Origin: Azorhizobium caulinodans ORS 571
GTDB lineage: Bacteria > Pseudomonadota > Alphaproteobacteria > Rhizobiales > Xanthobacteraceae
NCBI RefSeq assembly: GCF_000010525.1
Contig: NC_009937.1
Span: 5,050,001 to 5,114,000, forward strand
Length of the DNA: 64,000 nt
Reading direction: 5' to 3'
The translations under genes and the position numbers were made by a program. A model generated the notes under the pieces. That model did no database searches, had not been told where the DNA came from, and saw nothing but the letters and a program-made list of their open reading frames with translations. How positions within the stretch are numbered: the first letter of the stretch is position 1; every line of letters starts with the position of its first letter. Below are positions 27,778 through 36,334 of the stretch, one piece after another.

Positions 27778-30700
27778 ATGTCTTCTGCACCCCGCCCGAT
27801 CCAGCCCGGCGACCACGTCTTCCTGGTGGACGGCTCCTCCTTCGTGTTCCGCGCCTATTTCCAGTCCATCAACCAGGACCGGAAGTACAATTACCGCTCC
27901 GACCGCCTGCCCACCGGCGCGGTCCGGCTGTTCTGCACGAAGCTCTTCCAGTTCGTCCGCGACGGGGCGCTGGGCATCCGGCCGACCCACCTCGCCATCA
28001 TCTTCGACAAGTCCGAGGACAGCTTCCGCAAGGAGCTCTATCCGCTCTACAAGGCCAACCGCTCGGACCCGCCGGACGATCTCATTCCGCAGTTCCCGCT
28101 GATGCGCGAGGCGGTGAAGGCCTTCGGCCTCATCCCCGTGGAGCAGGCCCGCTATGAGGCGGACGACCTCATCGCCACCTATGCCCGTCAGGCGCAGGCG
28201 GCGGGCGCGGACGTGCTCATAGTCTCCGCCGACAAGGACCTGATGCAGCTCATCGGCGAGCGGGTGGCCATGTATGACCCCGCCTCCGGCGAATCGGGCG
28301 GGCGCGGCTCCCGCCCCGAGCGGCGCATCGGCGTGCCGGAAGTCGTGGAGTATTTCGGCGTCGGGCCGGAGCAGGTGGTGGACGTGCAGGCGCTGGCCGG
28401 CGATTCCACCGACAATGTCCCCGGCGTGCCCGGCATCGGCATCAAGACCGCCGCCACCCTCATCAAGGATTATGGCGACCTCGACACGCTGCTGGCCCGC
28501 GCCTCCGAGATCAAGCAGGAGAAGCGCCGCCAGTCGCTGATCGAGCATGCGGACAAGGCCCGCATCTCGAAGGAACTGGTGAAGCTCGTCACCGACGTGC
28601 CGCTGGAGGTGCCCCTCGCCGACCTCGTGCTGGAACAGCCGGACGGCAAGCAGCTCGTGTCCTTCCTGAAGGCGATGGAATTCACCACCATCGTGCGCCG
28701 GGCCGCCGAGGCCTTCGGCGTCGAAGCCGCCGAGATCGACCCCGACCCGCGCCTCGCCGTCTCCGGCTCGGGTCCGCTGTTCGCCGGCCAGAGCGCGCCC
28801 GTCTCGACCCCGCCCGAGGCAGACACGGACACAGCGCCCCCAGCCCCCCCGGCGGTGGCCCTGACCGGCGCACGGCCGAACGTCCTCGAACCCGCCGACC
28901 TTGCCGCCACCCGCGCGCAGGAGGCCCGCGCCACCAAGGTGGACCGCAGCCACTACCGGATGCTCACCAGCCTCGACGAGCTGAAGGCCTGGTGCGCCAA
29001 AGCCCGTGACCAGGGCTTCGTGGCTTTCGACACCGAGACCACCTCGCTCGATCCCATGCAGGCGGACCTCGTGGGCGTCTCGCTGGCGCTGGCGCCGAAC
29101 GAGGCCTGCTATATCCCGCTCGCCCATGTGGGCGCGGGCGACGGCCTGTTCACGGAAGGGCTGCTGCCCGGCCAGATCCCCTTCAACGACGCCCTCGCGG
29201 CGCTGAAGGGGATGCTGGAGGACGGCGGCACGCTGAAGATCGGGCACAACGTCAAGTACGACGCCGCCGTCCTCGCGCGGCACGGCATCACGGTGGCCCC
29301 TTATGACTGCACCATGTGCATGTCCTATGCGCTCGATGCCGGGCGCGGCGGGCATGGCATGGACGAGCTGTCCATCAAATATCTTGGCCACACGCCCATC
29401 GCCTTCACGGAAGTGGCGGGCAAGGGCAAGAGCCAGATTACCTTCGACCGCGTGCCGCTGGAGGCCGCCACCGCCTATGCGGCGGAGGATGCGGATGTGA
29501 CGCTCCGGCTCTGGCGCGTGCTGAAGCCCCGCCTGCCGTCGGAGGGCATGACCACGGTCTATGAGACGCTGGAGCGCCCGCTGATCGCCGTGCTCGCCCG
29601 CATGGAGGCGCGCGGCATCTCCATCGACCGCGCGACGCTCGCCCGCCTCTCCTCCGAATTCGCCCAAGGTGCCGCCCGGCTGGAGGACGAGATCTCAGGG
29701 CTCGCCGGCGAGAAGATCAATGTGGGCTCGCCCAAGCAGATCGGCGACCTCTTGTTCGGCAAGATGCAGCTGCCCGGCGCCACCAAGACGCCGACCGGCG
29801 CCTGGTCCACCAAGGCGAACGTGCTCGACGAACTCGCCGAGGCCGGCCACGAGCTGCCGCAGAAGATCCTCGCCTGGCGCCAGCTCTCGAAGCTGCGCTC
29901 CACCTATACGGATGCCCTGCCCAATTACGTGAACCCGACCACCCACCGGGTCCACACCTCCTATGCGCTGGCGGCCACCACCACCGGGCGCCTGTCCTCC
30001 TCGGAGCCCAATCTCCAGAACATCCCGATTCGCACCGAGGAAGGCCGCCGCATCCGCCGCGCCTTCGTGGCCGTGCCGGGCACCAAGCTCGTCTCGGCGG
30101 ACTATTCGCAGATCGAGCTGCGGCTGCTGGCCGAGATCGCGGAGATCCCGGCGCTGCGTCAGGCCTTCAGGGACGGCATCGACATCCACGCCATGACCGC
30201 CTCCGAAATGTTCGGCGTGCCGGTGGAGGGCATGCCCTCGGAAGTGCGCCGGCGGGCCAAGGCCATCAATTTCGGCATCATCTACGGCATCTCCGCCTTC
30301 GGCCTCGCCAACCAGCTCGGCATTCCGCGCGACGAGGCGGGCCAGTACATCAAGCGCTATTTCGAGCGCTTCCCCGGCATCCGCGCCTATATGGACGAGA
30401 CCCGCGCCTATTGCCGCGAGCACGGCTATGTGGAGACGCTGTTCGGCCGGCGCTGCCACTATCCGGATATCGCTGCCTCCAACCCATCCATCCGTGCCTT
30501 CAACGAGCGCGCCGCCATCAACGCCCGCCTTCAGGGCACGGCGGCGGACATCATCCGCCGCGCGATGATTCGCATGGAGGGCGCCCTCGCCGATGCCGGC
30601 CTGTCGGCCCGCATGCTGTTGCAGGTGCATGACGAACTTGTGTTCGAGGTGCCCGATGCGGAGGTGGAGGCGACCCTGCCCGTGGTGCGCCGGGTGATGG

Positions 30701-30786
30701 AGACGGCGGCGCGCCCGGCCGTCGAACTCGCCGTGCCGCTACAGGTGGAAGCCCGCGCTGCCGACAATTGGGAAGAGGCCCACTGA
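27778..30786 (+). CDS. polA: DNA polymerase I
   Basis: The 1002-residue enzyme has all three activities. The 5'-3' exonuclease domain (residues 1 to about 300) contains FDKSEDSFRKELYPLYKANR and ADKDLMQLI. The 3'-5' exonuclease begins around residue 400 and keeps the metal-binding DTETTSLDPM and NVKYDAAVL motifs, so proofreading should be active. The polymerase domain has motif A DYSQIELRLLAEI (near 775), motif B RRRAKAINFGIIYG (near 823) and motif C LQVHDELVFEV (near 950). A proline-rich linker of about 60 residues (around 325-385) joins the exonuclease domains. It serves Okazaki-fragment processing and repair. The ATG at 27778 has only a weak ribosome binding site. Confidence 0.96.
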   Translation: MSSAPRPIQPGDHVFLVDGSSFVFRAYFQSINQDRKYNYRSDRLPTGAVRLFCTKLFQFVRDGALGIRPTHLAIIFDKSEDSFRKELYPLYKANRSDPPDDLIPQFPLMREAVKAFGLIPVEQARYEADDLIATYARQAQAAGADVLIVSADKDLMQLIGERVAMYDPASGESGGRGSRPERRIGVPEVVEYFGVGPEQVVDVQALAGDSTDNVPGVPGIGIKTAATLIKDYGDLDTLLARASEIKQEKRRQSLIEHADKARISKELVKLVTDVPLEVPLADLVLEQPDGKQLVSFLKAMEFTTIVRRAAEAFGVEAAEIDPDPRLAVSGSGPLFAGQSAPVSTPPEADTDTAPPAPPAVALTGARPNVLEPADLAATRAQEARATKVDRSHYRMLTSLDELKAWCAKARDQGFVAFDTETTSLDPMQADLVGVSLALAPNEACYIPLAHVGAGDGLFTEGLLPGQIPFNDALAALKGMLEDGGTLKIGHNVKYDAAVLARHGITVAPYDCTMCMSYALDAGRGGHGMDELSIKYLGHTPIAFTEVAGKGKSQITFDRVPLEAATAYAAEDADVTLRLWRVLKPRLPSEGMTTVYETLERPLIAVLARMEARGISIDRATLARLSSEFAQGAARLEDEISGLAGEKINVGSPKQIGDLLFGKMQLPGATKTPTGAWSTKANVLDELAEAGHELPQKILAWRQLSKLRSTYTDALPNYVNPTTHRVHTSYALAATTTGRLSSSEPNLQNIPIRTEEGRRIRRAFVAVPGTKLVSADYSQIELRLLAEIAEIPALRQAFRDGIDIHAMTASEMFGVPVEGMPSEVRRRAKAINFGIIYGISAFGLANQLGIPRDEAGQYIKRYFERFPGIRAYMDETRAYCREHGYVETLFGRRCHYPDIAASNPSIRAFNERAAINARLQGTAADIIRRAMIRMEGALADAGLSARMLLQVHDELVFEVPDAEVEATLPVVRRVMETAARPAVELAVPLQVEARAADNWEEAH

Positions 30787-30794
30787 GGCTGCGC

Positions 30795-30818
30795 CCGCTC
30801 CTTCTTGAGCGGCTTTCT
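30795..30818 (+). terminator. Possible terminator after polA
   Basis: CCGCTC (30795-30800) pairs with GAGCGG (30807-30812) over a 6-nt loop, followed by CTTTCT. The stem is short, so this is tentative. Confidence 0.4.
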
Positions 30819-30891
30819 GAAGCAGCACGCTGCTGCCGACACCAAACAGGCGCGGGCATCAAGACGCAGATTTTCAGGAAAAGGCCGGTTT

Positions 30892-30963
30892 GAGGGAGGA
30901 GAGCGGGGGCGGTTGCTCTCCTCCCTCTGCACCGATCAGGACCCTGTGTTGCGGATCAGGGTC
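30892..30963. repeat. Two tandem hairpins upstream of the TetR gene
   Basis: GAGGGAGGAGAGC (30892-30904) pairs perfectly over 13 bp with GCTCTCCTCCCTC (30915-30927). A second inverted repeat, GACCCTG (30940-30946) with CAGGGTC (30957-30963), follows directly. Neither is followed by a T tract. They lie between polA and the operator palindrome. Confidence 0.55.
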
Positions 30964-30964
30964 T

Positions 30965-30983
30965 TGACCGAACCGTTCGGTCA
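30965..30983. promoter_or_regulatory. Perfect 19-bp palindrome, candidate TetR operator
   Basis: TGACCGAAC-C-GTTCGGTCA is a perfect 9-1-9 inverted repeat and overlaps a TTGACC -35-like hexamer (30964-30969). It lies 145 bp upstream of the TetR-family start codon, as expected for an autoregulatory operator. Confidence 0.6.
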
Positions 30984-31027
30984 CGGTGGTTATTGTAATA
31001 GCCGCCGGTTCGCACTATTTCAACAGA

Positions 31028-31046
31028 GAACTGAACGGTTCGGTCA
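31028..31046. promoter_or_regulatory. Second, degenerate copy of the TetR operator candidate
   Basis: GTTCGGTCA at 31038-31046 repeats the right half of the 30965 palindrome exactly; the left half GAACTGAAC matches in six of nine positions. The two sites are 63 bp apart centre to centre, close to six helical turns. Confidence 0.5.
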
Positions 31047-31127
31047 GAAATTTCCATCGGGCGGAGGGACGGCACCGGATGGACAGGACGGCCGCTTGAT
31101 TATGGGCGCCCGTCGAGGAATAGAAAG

Positions 31128-31799
31128 ATGTCGAAGGAGAACCGCATTTTGAGCGTTCCAGCTGCGAACGAGACCCCCGCCTTCGGCGCCGGACAGGCGC
31201 CGGAGAAGCGACGCCAGATCCTGAGCGGCGCGCGCGAGGTGTTTCTGGAGCGCGGCTTCGACGCGGCCAGCATGGGCGACATTGCGCGGGCGGCTGGCGT
31301 CTCCAAGGGCACGCTCTATGTCTATTTCGAAGACAAGGTGGATCTCTTCGCGGCCCTGGTGACCACCGAATGCGAGGAGACCGCCGAGCGCCTCTTCGTG
31401 CTCGATGCCAAGGAGCCGGACCTCGCGGCCGCCCTCAAGAAGCTGGGCATGTCGTTCCTGGAGGCGATGCTGCGGCCGGAGCATGTGGCGACGGTCCGCA
31501 TGGTGATCGCCACCGCCGAGAAATTTCCCGAGATCGGCCGCCGCTTCCTCGATGCCGGTCCCAATTCCGGCGTGCGCCGCCTCTCCACCTTTCTCTCCGC
31601 CAAGGTGGCGCAGGGCGAGCTCGACATTGATGACGTGGACTCGGCGGCCAGCCAGTTCCTGTCGCTGTCCAAGGACACGATCCTCGCGCCGGTCCTGTTC
31701 GGCTCGGCGGCCACCATCAGCCGCGACCATATGGAGAAGACCGTGGAGCGGGCTGTGAACCTGTTCCTGCGCGTCTATGGCGCGCGACGGAACGACTAG
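31128..31799 (+). CDS. TetR/AcrR family transcriptional regulator
   Basis: The 223-residue protein has a 28-residue flexible start, then a TetR helix-turn-helix (EKRRQILSGAREVFLERGFD, MGDIARAAGVSKGTLYVYF) and an all-helical ligand domain of the C-terminal TetR type (EHVATVRMVIATAEKFPEIG). Such repressors usually respond to a small molecule and control a pump or enzyme. No target gene is adjacent: polA is upstream, and a convergent DUF1127 gene is downstream. Two palindromes at 30965 and 31028 suggest it represses itself. GAGGAA precedes the ATG. Confidence 0.9.
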   Translation: MSKENRILSVPAANETPAFGAGQAPEKRRQILSGAREVFLERGFDAASMGDIARAAGVSKGTLYVYFEDKVDLFAALVTTECEETAERLFVLDAKEPDLAAALKKLGMSFLEAMLRPEHVATVRMVIATAEKFPEIGRRFLDAGPNSGVRRLSTFLSAKVAQGELDIDDVDSAASQFLSLSKDTILAPVLFGSAATISRDHMEKTVERAVNLFLRVYGARRND

Positions 31800-31835
31800 G
31801 CGCCCGCACGTCCACCGCGCCCCTGCGCGCCGCGA

Positions 31836-32132
31836 TCAGGCGCGCCAGAAGGGCTTGTCGGCCTCCCGCCGGGCAAGACGCGGATGGATGCCCGCGTCCC
31901 GGAGACGCTCCGCATCCAGCTCCGCGAGCTCCGCCCGCGAGCGGACACGCCACATCCACAGACGGATCAGGCCCATCAGTCCGGCCGGGCGAGGCATGGG
32001 CGCGGGCGTCTCGGGTGTAAGCACGCGATCCGGCACCGCTGCACTCGGTGCAATTTGCACATTGCTCCGAGAGGCAGGGCGAACCTGGACCTTGGAAGCG
32101 CCCAACGAAGAACGGGACTGCTGCGGCGACAT
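31836..32132 (-). CDS. DUF1127 (YjiS-like) small protein
   Basis: The 98-residue protein has a disordered first half (many Ser, Pro, Arg) and a C-terminal DUF1127 domain of about 45 residues: LIRLWMWRVRSRAELAELDA followed by ERLRDAGIHPRLARREADKPFW. The domain is a short arginine-rich helical unit; in other alphaproteobacteria DUF1127 proteins have been linked to RNA binding and phosphate or carbon control, so a regulatory role is possible but unproven. The ATG at 32132 has GGGAG about 9 nt upstream. The gene is divergent from the MocR regulator and two putative MocR sites lie within its first codons. Confidence 0.8.
   Translation of the reverse strand: MSPQQSRSSLGASKVQVRPASRSNVQIAPSAAVPDRVLTPETPAPMPRPAGLMGLIRLWMWRVRSRAELAELDAERLRDAGIHPRLARREADKPFWRA
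32044..32071. promoter_or_regulatory. Two CTCGGWGCAAT boxes, facing each other, within the DUF1127 coding sequence
   Basis: CTCGGTGCAAT at 32044-32054 (plus strand) and CTCGGAGCAAT at 32071-32061 (minus strand) form an inverted pair separated by 6 nt. A third copy lies at the MocR start codon. They look like binding sites for the adjacent MocR-type regulator. Confidence 0.5.
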
Positions 32133-32219
32133 CTGAAATGCTCCCGGTCGAGCCGCTTTGTGCCAGCGGCTCTCGCATTCATTGTCCCGATGTGATATCA
32201 GCGCAATCAATACATTGCA

Positions 32220-32230
32220 CTCGGAGCAAT
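32220..32230 (+). promoter_or_regulatory. CTCGGAGCAAT box directly before the MocR start codon
   Basis: The box ends 1 nt before the ATG at 32232, and the wider sequence TGCACTCGGAGCAATT repeats that at 32041-32056 with one change. It also forms ATTGC-N7-GCAAT (32214-32230). A bound regulator here would block its own promoter or translation start. Confidence 0.5.
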
Positions 32231-32231
32231 T

Positions 32232-33584
32232 ATGTCCGACACCGCCGCCCGCGGCGACTATCGCGCGCTCGCCGATAGTATTGCTGCCGATATTGCCGCC
32301 GGCCGCCTGTCCGCCGGCACGCGCCTGCCGCCACAGCGCGAGTTCGCCTACCAGCACGGCATCGCCGCCTCCACCGCGAGCCGCGTCTATGGCGAGCTGA
32401 CGCGGCGGGGCCTCATCAGCGGCGAAGTGGGGCGTGGCAGTTATGTGCGGGCCCGCCGGTCGGCCCTCGACGACACGCTCGGCGAGCCGGTGAAGAGCTC
32501 GCTCGATCTCCAGCTCAATTTCCCGGTCCTGCCGGGGCAGGAGGCGGAGGTCAGCGCGATGATCGCCAGGCTCACCTCGCCGGGGCTCCCTGCCTCCGTC
32601 TTTGCCGCGACGGGTGCGGCCGGCACGCCCGACATGCGCGCGCTCAGCGCCGGCTTCCTTGGCCGCGCCGGCTGGCGACCGGATGCGGACGGTCTCGTCT
32701 TCACCAATAACGGGCGTCAGGCCATCGCCGCGGCTCTTGCGGCCCTCGCCCCGCCGGGGGAACGGATCGGCGTCGAGGCCCTCACCTATCCCGCGGTGAA
32801 ATGGCTGGCGGCGCGGCTCGGTGTCACCCTCGTTCCCCTGCCCATGGATGGACAGGGCCTGCGCCCCGACGCCCTGCTGAAGGCCCACCGCACAGCCCCG
32901 CTGGCGGGTGTCTATCTCCAGTCCAGCCTGCACAATCCGCTCGGTGTCTCCATGGATGCCGCGCGGCGCCGGGAGATCGCCACGCTGCTGCGGGCCGAGG
33001 GCCTGATGGCCATCGAGGACACCGTCTACGGCTTCCTGTCTGAGGAAGAACCGCTGGCCGCGGCGGCGCCGGACCATGTGCTGCTGGTGGACAGCCTGTC
33101 GAAGCGCGTGGCGCCTGGCCTCACGCTCGGCTTCATCGCCGGCCCGGCGTCCTGGTCCGGGCGCCTCGTCACCTGCGTGCGCTCCGGCGCCTGGACGGCC
33201 AACGGCCTCACCCAGTTTCTGGGGACGCAGGTCATGGCCGAAGGGCTCGCGGCCCGCCTCGTCACGGGCAAGCGCGCCGATGCCCGCGAGCGGCAGGCGC
33301 TGGCAGGAAGCATCTTCCCGAAGGGCGTGCTCAAGGCGGACCCGCGCTCCTATCACTCCTGGCTCAAACTGCCCGACATCTGGCGCGCCGAGACCTTTGC
33401 CGCCGCCGCCACGCGGCAGGGCATTGCGGTGACGCCGGCCTCGGCCTTTGCCGTGCCGCCGACGCAGCCGCCCAATGCGATCCGCATCGCTCTGTCGCGT
33501 CCGCCGCTCCCCGTGCTACGGGAAGCGCTCCTCACCCTGCGCCGCCTGCTGGAGAGCGGGCCGCAGGAGAGCGAGGTCGAATAG
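32232..33584 (+). CDS. MocR/PdxR-type regulator: GntR HTH fused to aminotransferase fold
   Basis: The 450-residue protein has an N-terminal GntR winged helix (LADSIAADIAAGRLSAGTRL, then REFAYQHGIAASTASRVYGE) and a C-terminal fold-type I aminotransferase-like domain. The PLP-binding lysine is in LVDSLSKRVAPGLTLGF (Lys291), and the conserved asparagine/tyrosine region LQSSLHNPLGVS is present. MocR proteins use PLP or an aldimine as effector and regulate, for example, vitamin B6, GABA or taurine metabolism. No such pathway gene is adjacent; the divergent neighbour is a DUF1127 gene. Little or no ribosome binding site precedes the ATG, so the mRNA may be nearly leaderless. Confidence 0.9.
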   Translation: MSDTAARGDYRALADSIAADIAAGRLSAGTRLPPQREFAYQHGIAASTASRVYGELTRRGLISGEVGRGSYVRARRSALDDTLGEPVKSSLDLQLNFPVLPGQEAEVSAMIARLTSPGLPASVFAATGAAGTPDMRALSAGFLGRAGWRPDADGLVFTNNGRQAIAAALAALAPPGERIGVEALTYPAVKWLAARLGVTLVPLPMDGQGLRPDALLKAHRTAPLAGVYLQSSLHNPLGVSMDAARRREIATLLRAEGLMAIEDTVYGFLSEEEPLAAAAPDHVLLVDSLSKRVAPGLTLGFIAGPASWSGRLVTCVRSGAWTANGLTQFLGTQVMAEGLAARLVTGKRADARERQALAGSIFPKGVLKADPRSYHSWLKLPDIWRAETFAAAATRQGIAVTPASAFAVPPTQPPNAIRIALSRPPLPVLREALLTLRRLLESGPQESEVE

Positions 33585-33713
33585 CGCCGCACCGCAGCGC
33601 AGCCCCCTGTGCGCCTGCGAAGCGGCCCGCTTCCGCGACAAGGGTTTAATCGTTTAGTGTGCCGCAATCCCGATGCGGCGCACTGCCGTCGGGCGGATCG
33701 CGGGAGGCGCGGC

Positions 33714-34745
33714 ATGGACGGAGCGGTGAGCGGCCGAATCACGCTCCAGCAGCTGGCGCAGGCCCTCGGGCTGTCCACCGCCACGGTCTCGCTGGCCCTG
33801 CGCGACAGCCAGGTGGTGGCGGAGGCGACCCGCCTCAAGGTACAGGAGGCCGCCCGCGCGCGCGGCTACGTGGCCAATCGCGGCGCCGCCTCCCTGCGCA
33901 CGGCCCGCACCAACATCGTCGGCATCGGCCTGCACGACATCATCAACCCCTCCTTCACCGAGCTTCTCGCGGCGCTGGAGGATTCCCTCAGCGCGGCGGG
34001 CAAGACCATCCTGCTCGGCGTCAGCCAGGAGGACGTGACGCGGCAGACCCGCACCCTCGGCACGTTGGCGGAATACCGGCCCGATGCCTTCATCGTCTCG
34101 CCCGCCGCGGGCACCACGGTGGACGACCTCAAGGCGCTGGCCGCCAGCGGCATCGCCGTGGTGCAGGTGACGCGCGAGGTGGAGGGCTCGGGCTTCGACT
34201 TCGCGGGTTCCGACGACACGGCCGGCGTGGCGCTGGCGGTCGCCCATCTGGTGGACCTCGGCCACCGCCGCATCGGCATGATCGGCAGCCTGCCCATCGC
34301 CTCCACCGGTCGCCGCCGCCTCGCCGGCTATCGCCAGGGGCTCGAGGACGCGGGCCTGCCCTTCGATCCCGCTTTGGTGGCCGAGGGGCCCGGCCTGCGG
34401 GAGACCGGACGCGCCGGCGTGCTGAAGCTGCTGGCCCTTCCCGATCCGCCCACGGCGGCGGTGTGCTTCAACGATCTCAACGCCTTCGGCGCGCTCATGG
34501 GCCTGCAATCGGCGGGGCTGACCGCCGGCCGCGATTTCTCGCTGGTGGGCTATGACGACATCGGGGAGGCGGCGCTGTGGCACCCGGCGCTCACCACGGT
34601 CTTCACCCGCATCCCGGAATATGGCCACATCGCCGCGGAACTCGCCCTCGCCCGCATCGCCGAGCCCGGCCGTCCGGTGGAGCGCGTCGCGCTGATGCCC
34701 AGGCTGGTGGTGCGCGAGACGACGACGCCCCCCCGCCGCCGCTGA
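33714..34745 (+). CDS. LacI family transcriptional regulator
   Basis: The 343-residue protein begins with a LacI helix-turn-helix and hinge (ITLQQLAQALGLSTATVSLA, then RGYVANRGAASLRTARTN) followed by a type I periplasmic-binding-protein-like sensor domain (VGIGLHDIINPSFTELLAAL, AVCFNDLNAFGALMGLQ, LVGYDDIGEAALWHPALTTV). Family members usually respond to sugars. No sugar transport or catabolic genes flank it, so its regulon lies elsewhere. GGGAGG is 7 nt before the ATG at 33714; the frame extends to 33609, but that part lies before the ribosome binding site. Confidence 0.9.
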   Translation: MDGAVSGRITLQQLAQALGLSTATVSLALRDSQVVAEATRLKVQEAARARGYVANRGAASLRTARTNIVGIGLHDIINPSFTELLAALEDSLSAAGKTILLGVSQEDVTRQTRTLGTLAEYRPDAFIVSPAAGTTVDDLKALAASGIAVVQVTREVEGSGFDFAGSDDTAGVALAVAHLVDLGHRRIGMIGSLPIASTGRRRLAGYRQGLEDAGLPFDPALVAEGPGLRETGRAGVLKLLALPDPPTAAVCFNDLNAFGALMGLQSAGLTAGRDFSLVGYDDIGEAALWHPALTTVFTRIPEYGHIAAELALARIAEPGRPVERVALMPRLVVRETTTPPRRR

Positions 34746-34778
34746 CATCCGGCCGCATTCGGGCTCTAAACTGCGCGC

Positions 34779-35624
34779 ATGTCGTCTCTTGCCACCGCGA
34801 GCCTACCCGCGCACGAGCCCCTGCGGCTCATTCCCGTGTCCGATCCCGACGATCCGCGCATTGCCGATTACCGCGACGTGCGCGAGCGCGATCTCGTGGG
34901 CCGACGCGGCCTCTTTATGGCCGAGGGCGAAGTGGTGCTGCGGCTGCTGACCGCCCACGGTGGACGCGACCTGCATTCGGTCCTCGTCTCGCAGGCCAGC
35001 CTGCCGCGCATTGCGGATGCCCTTGACCTGCTGCCCCGCAACGTTCCGGTGCATGTGGCGGGACAGGCGGTGATGGACGCCATCGTCGGCTTCCACATCC
35101 ATCGCGGCATTCTCGCCGTGGGACGCGCCCGGCCGCAGGTGCCGGCGCCGGAACTCCTGGCCAGCCTGCCGGAGCGGGCGCTGGTGGTGGCGCTCCAAGG
35201 CATCGCGAATCACGACAATATGGGCGGCATCTTCCGCAATGCCGCCGCCTTCGGTGCGGACGCGGTGCTGCTCGATTCCGCCTGCTGCGATCCGCTCTAT
35301 CGCAAGGCGATCCGGGTCTCGGTGGGGGCCTCCCTCATCGTGCCCACGGCACGGGCGGGCACCACAGCGGAGATGATGGAGGCCATCGCGGCGGCGGGCT
35401 TCGATCTCGTCGCCCTCAGCCCCTCGGGCCGCGAGCGGCTTTCGGACATCGTGCCGGGCGGGCGACAGGCTGCTCTCTTCGGGACCGAAGGGCCCGGCCT
35501 GCCGCCGGAGGTTCTGGCCTCGACGCGGACCATCTCCATTCCCATGGCAGCCAGCTTCGACAGCCTGAACGTCGCCACCACCAGCGGCATCGTGCTGCAT
35601 CACCTGAGCCGGACGGGCGGCTGA
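34779..35624 (+). CDS. TrmH/SpoU family RNA 2'-O-methyltransferase
   Basis: The 281-residue protein has an N-terminal RNA-substrate-binding region and a C-terminal SPOUT knot. The three SpoU motifs are clear: motif 1 NHDNMGGIFRNAAAFGADAV, motif 2 ALFGTEGPGLP, motif 3 IPMAASFDSLNVATTSGIVL. These enzymes transfer a methyl group from S-adenosylmethionine to a ribose 2'-OH in rRNA or tRNA; which nucleotide is modified cannot be told here. It follows the LacI-type gene by 33 bp on the same strand, which may be accidental rather than functional. Confidence 0.9.
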   Translation: MSSLATASLPAHEPLRLIPVSDPDDPRIADYRDVRERDLVGRRGLFMAEGEVVLRLLTAHGGRDLHSVLVSQASLPRIADALDLLPRNVPVHVAGQAVMDAIVGFHIHRGILAVGRARPQVPAPELLASLPERALVVALQGIANHDNMGGIFRNAAAFGADAVLLDSACCDPLYRKAIRVSVGASLIVPTARAGTTAEMMEAIAAAGFDLVALSPSGRERLSDIVPGGRQAALFGTEGPGLPPEVLASTRTISIPMAASFDSLNVATTSGIVLHHLSRTGG

Positions 35625-35671
35625 CGCCTCCATGCCGCAGCTTGGGATGCCTACAAAGCGCAAGCAGGCAA

Positions 35672-35700
35672 TTGCACAGGCAAAACCATTAACCTATATT
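35672..35700 (+). promoter_or_regulatory. Good sigma-70 promoter before the small membrane protein
   Basis: TTGCAC (35672-35677), a 17-nt spacer and TATATT (35695-35700) make one of the best promoter matches in the window, within an unusually A/T-rich stretch. Transcription would start near 35707, about 90 nt before the ATG at 35797. Confidence 0.55.
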
Positions 35701-35796
35701 CATCAACGTCCATTGATCATGCCCAGACGCTGAAACCTCAGGTTGTCTCATTGATCGTCGGCGCCAGTTGCACCGGCTGAACTGTGGAAATTCTGA

Positions 35797-36078
35797 ATGA
35801 GCAGATTTTCGTCTCGCCGGCATCCGGCGCGAGAATGGATTTTCCTTGCCTTGATCTGGAGCGCCCTCGGCCTTGTGGTGGCCCGCGTGGTCGCGGGGCT
35901 CGTGCCGGACTATTCCGCGCTCGCCGCGGAAATGCGCTGCGCGCTCATTCTTCTGTCTGCACTCGCAACCATCGCGCTGTCCGCCGGCCTCACCCTCGTC
36001 TGGAACGGACGTCGTCGCGGACCCACAACACGCCGCCAGAGCGACTTCCGCCGGCAGGATGCGTCAGTGCGTGGATAG
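35797..36078 (+). CDS. Small two-helix membrane protein of unknown function
   Basis: The 93-residue product has two membrane segments (EWIFLALIWSALGLVVARVV at about 13-32 and MRCALILLSALATIALSAGL at about 46-65) between arginine-rich ends, which would place both termini in the cytoplasm. I do not recognise a family. The ribosome binding site is weak (GGAAA), but a strong promoter upstream supports expression. The gene ends 70 bp before the convergent tRNA-Met gene. Confidence 0.55.
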   Translation: MSRFSSRRHPAREWIFLALIWSALGLVVARVVAGLVPDYSALAAEMRCALILLSALATIALSAGLTLVWNGRRRGPTTRRQSDFRRQDASVRG

Positions 36079-36147
36079 ACGTCCGGCGCGGAAGACGCGC
36101 TTCATGCGCGTTTGTGGATCGGAGCAAATGTCGGGATCAGGGAAGCG

Positions 36148-36224
36148 TGGTAGCAGCGGGCGGACTTGAACCGCCGACCTCCGGGTTATGAATCCGGCGC
36201 TCTCACCAACTGAGCTACGCTGCC
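36148..36224 (-). tRNA. Elongator tRNA-Met (CAT)
   Basis: Read on the minus strand the gene is 77 nt and includes the CCA end. It has a 7-bp acceptor stem (GGCAGCG with CGCTGCT, one G-U pair), D-arm GCTC...GAGC with AGTTGGTGA, anticodon loop TTCATAA, variable loop AGGTC and T-arm GGCGG-TTCAAGT-CCGCC. The first base pair is formed and the stem before the anticodon lacks the three G-C pairs of initiators, so this is elongator Met, not fMet. The Ile2 (CAT) identity is less likely from the acceptor sequence. Confidence 0.95.
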
Positions 36225-36334
36225 ACAGGCGCGGCCTCAAAGCGGCCCTCGCCTCGCGAGGAGCGCATATAGGGGTGCCGCTCGGGCGGTGTCAAGAAAG
36301 CCCTTGGGCCGCCGGGTGGCCATCCCCAGCCCCT

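Noticed and set aside
33644-33661. LacI-type operator GTTTAATCGTTTAG before the LacI gene
   Set aside because: The halves match at only about half of the positions, so the palindrome is too poor to claim.
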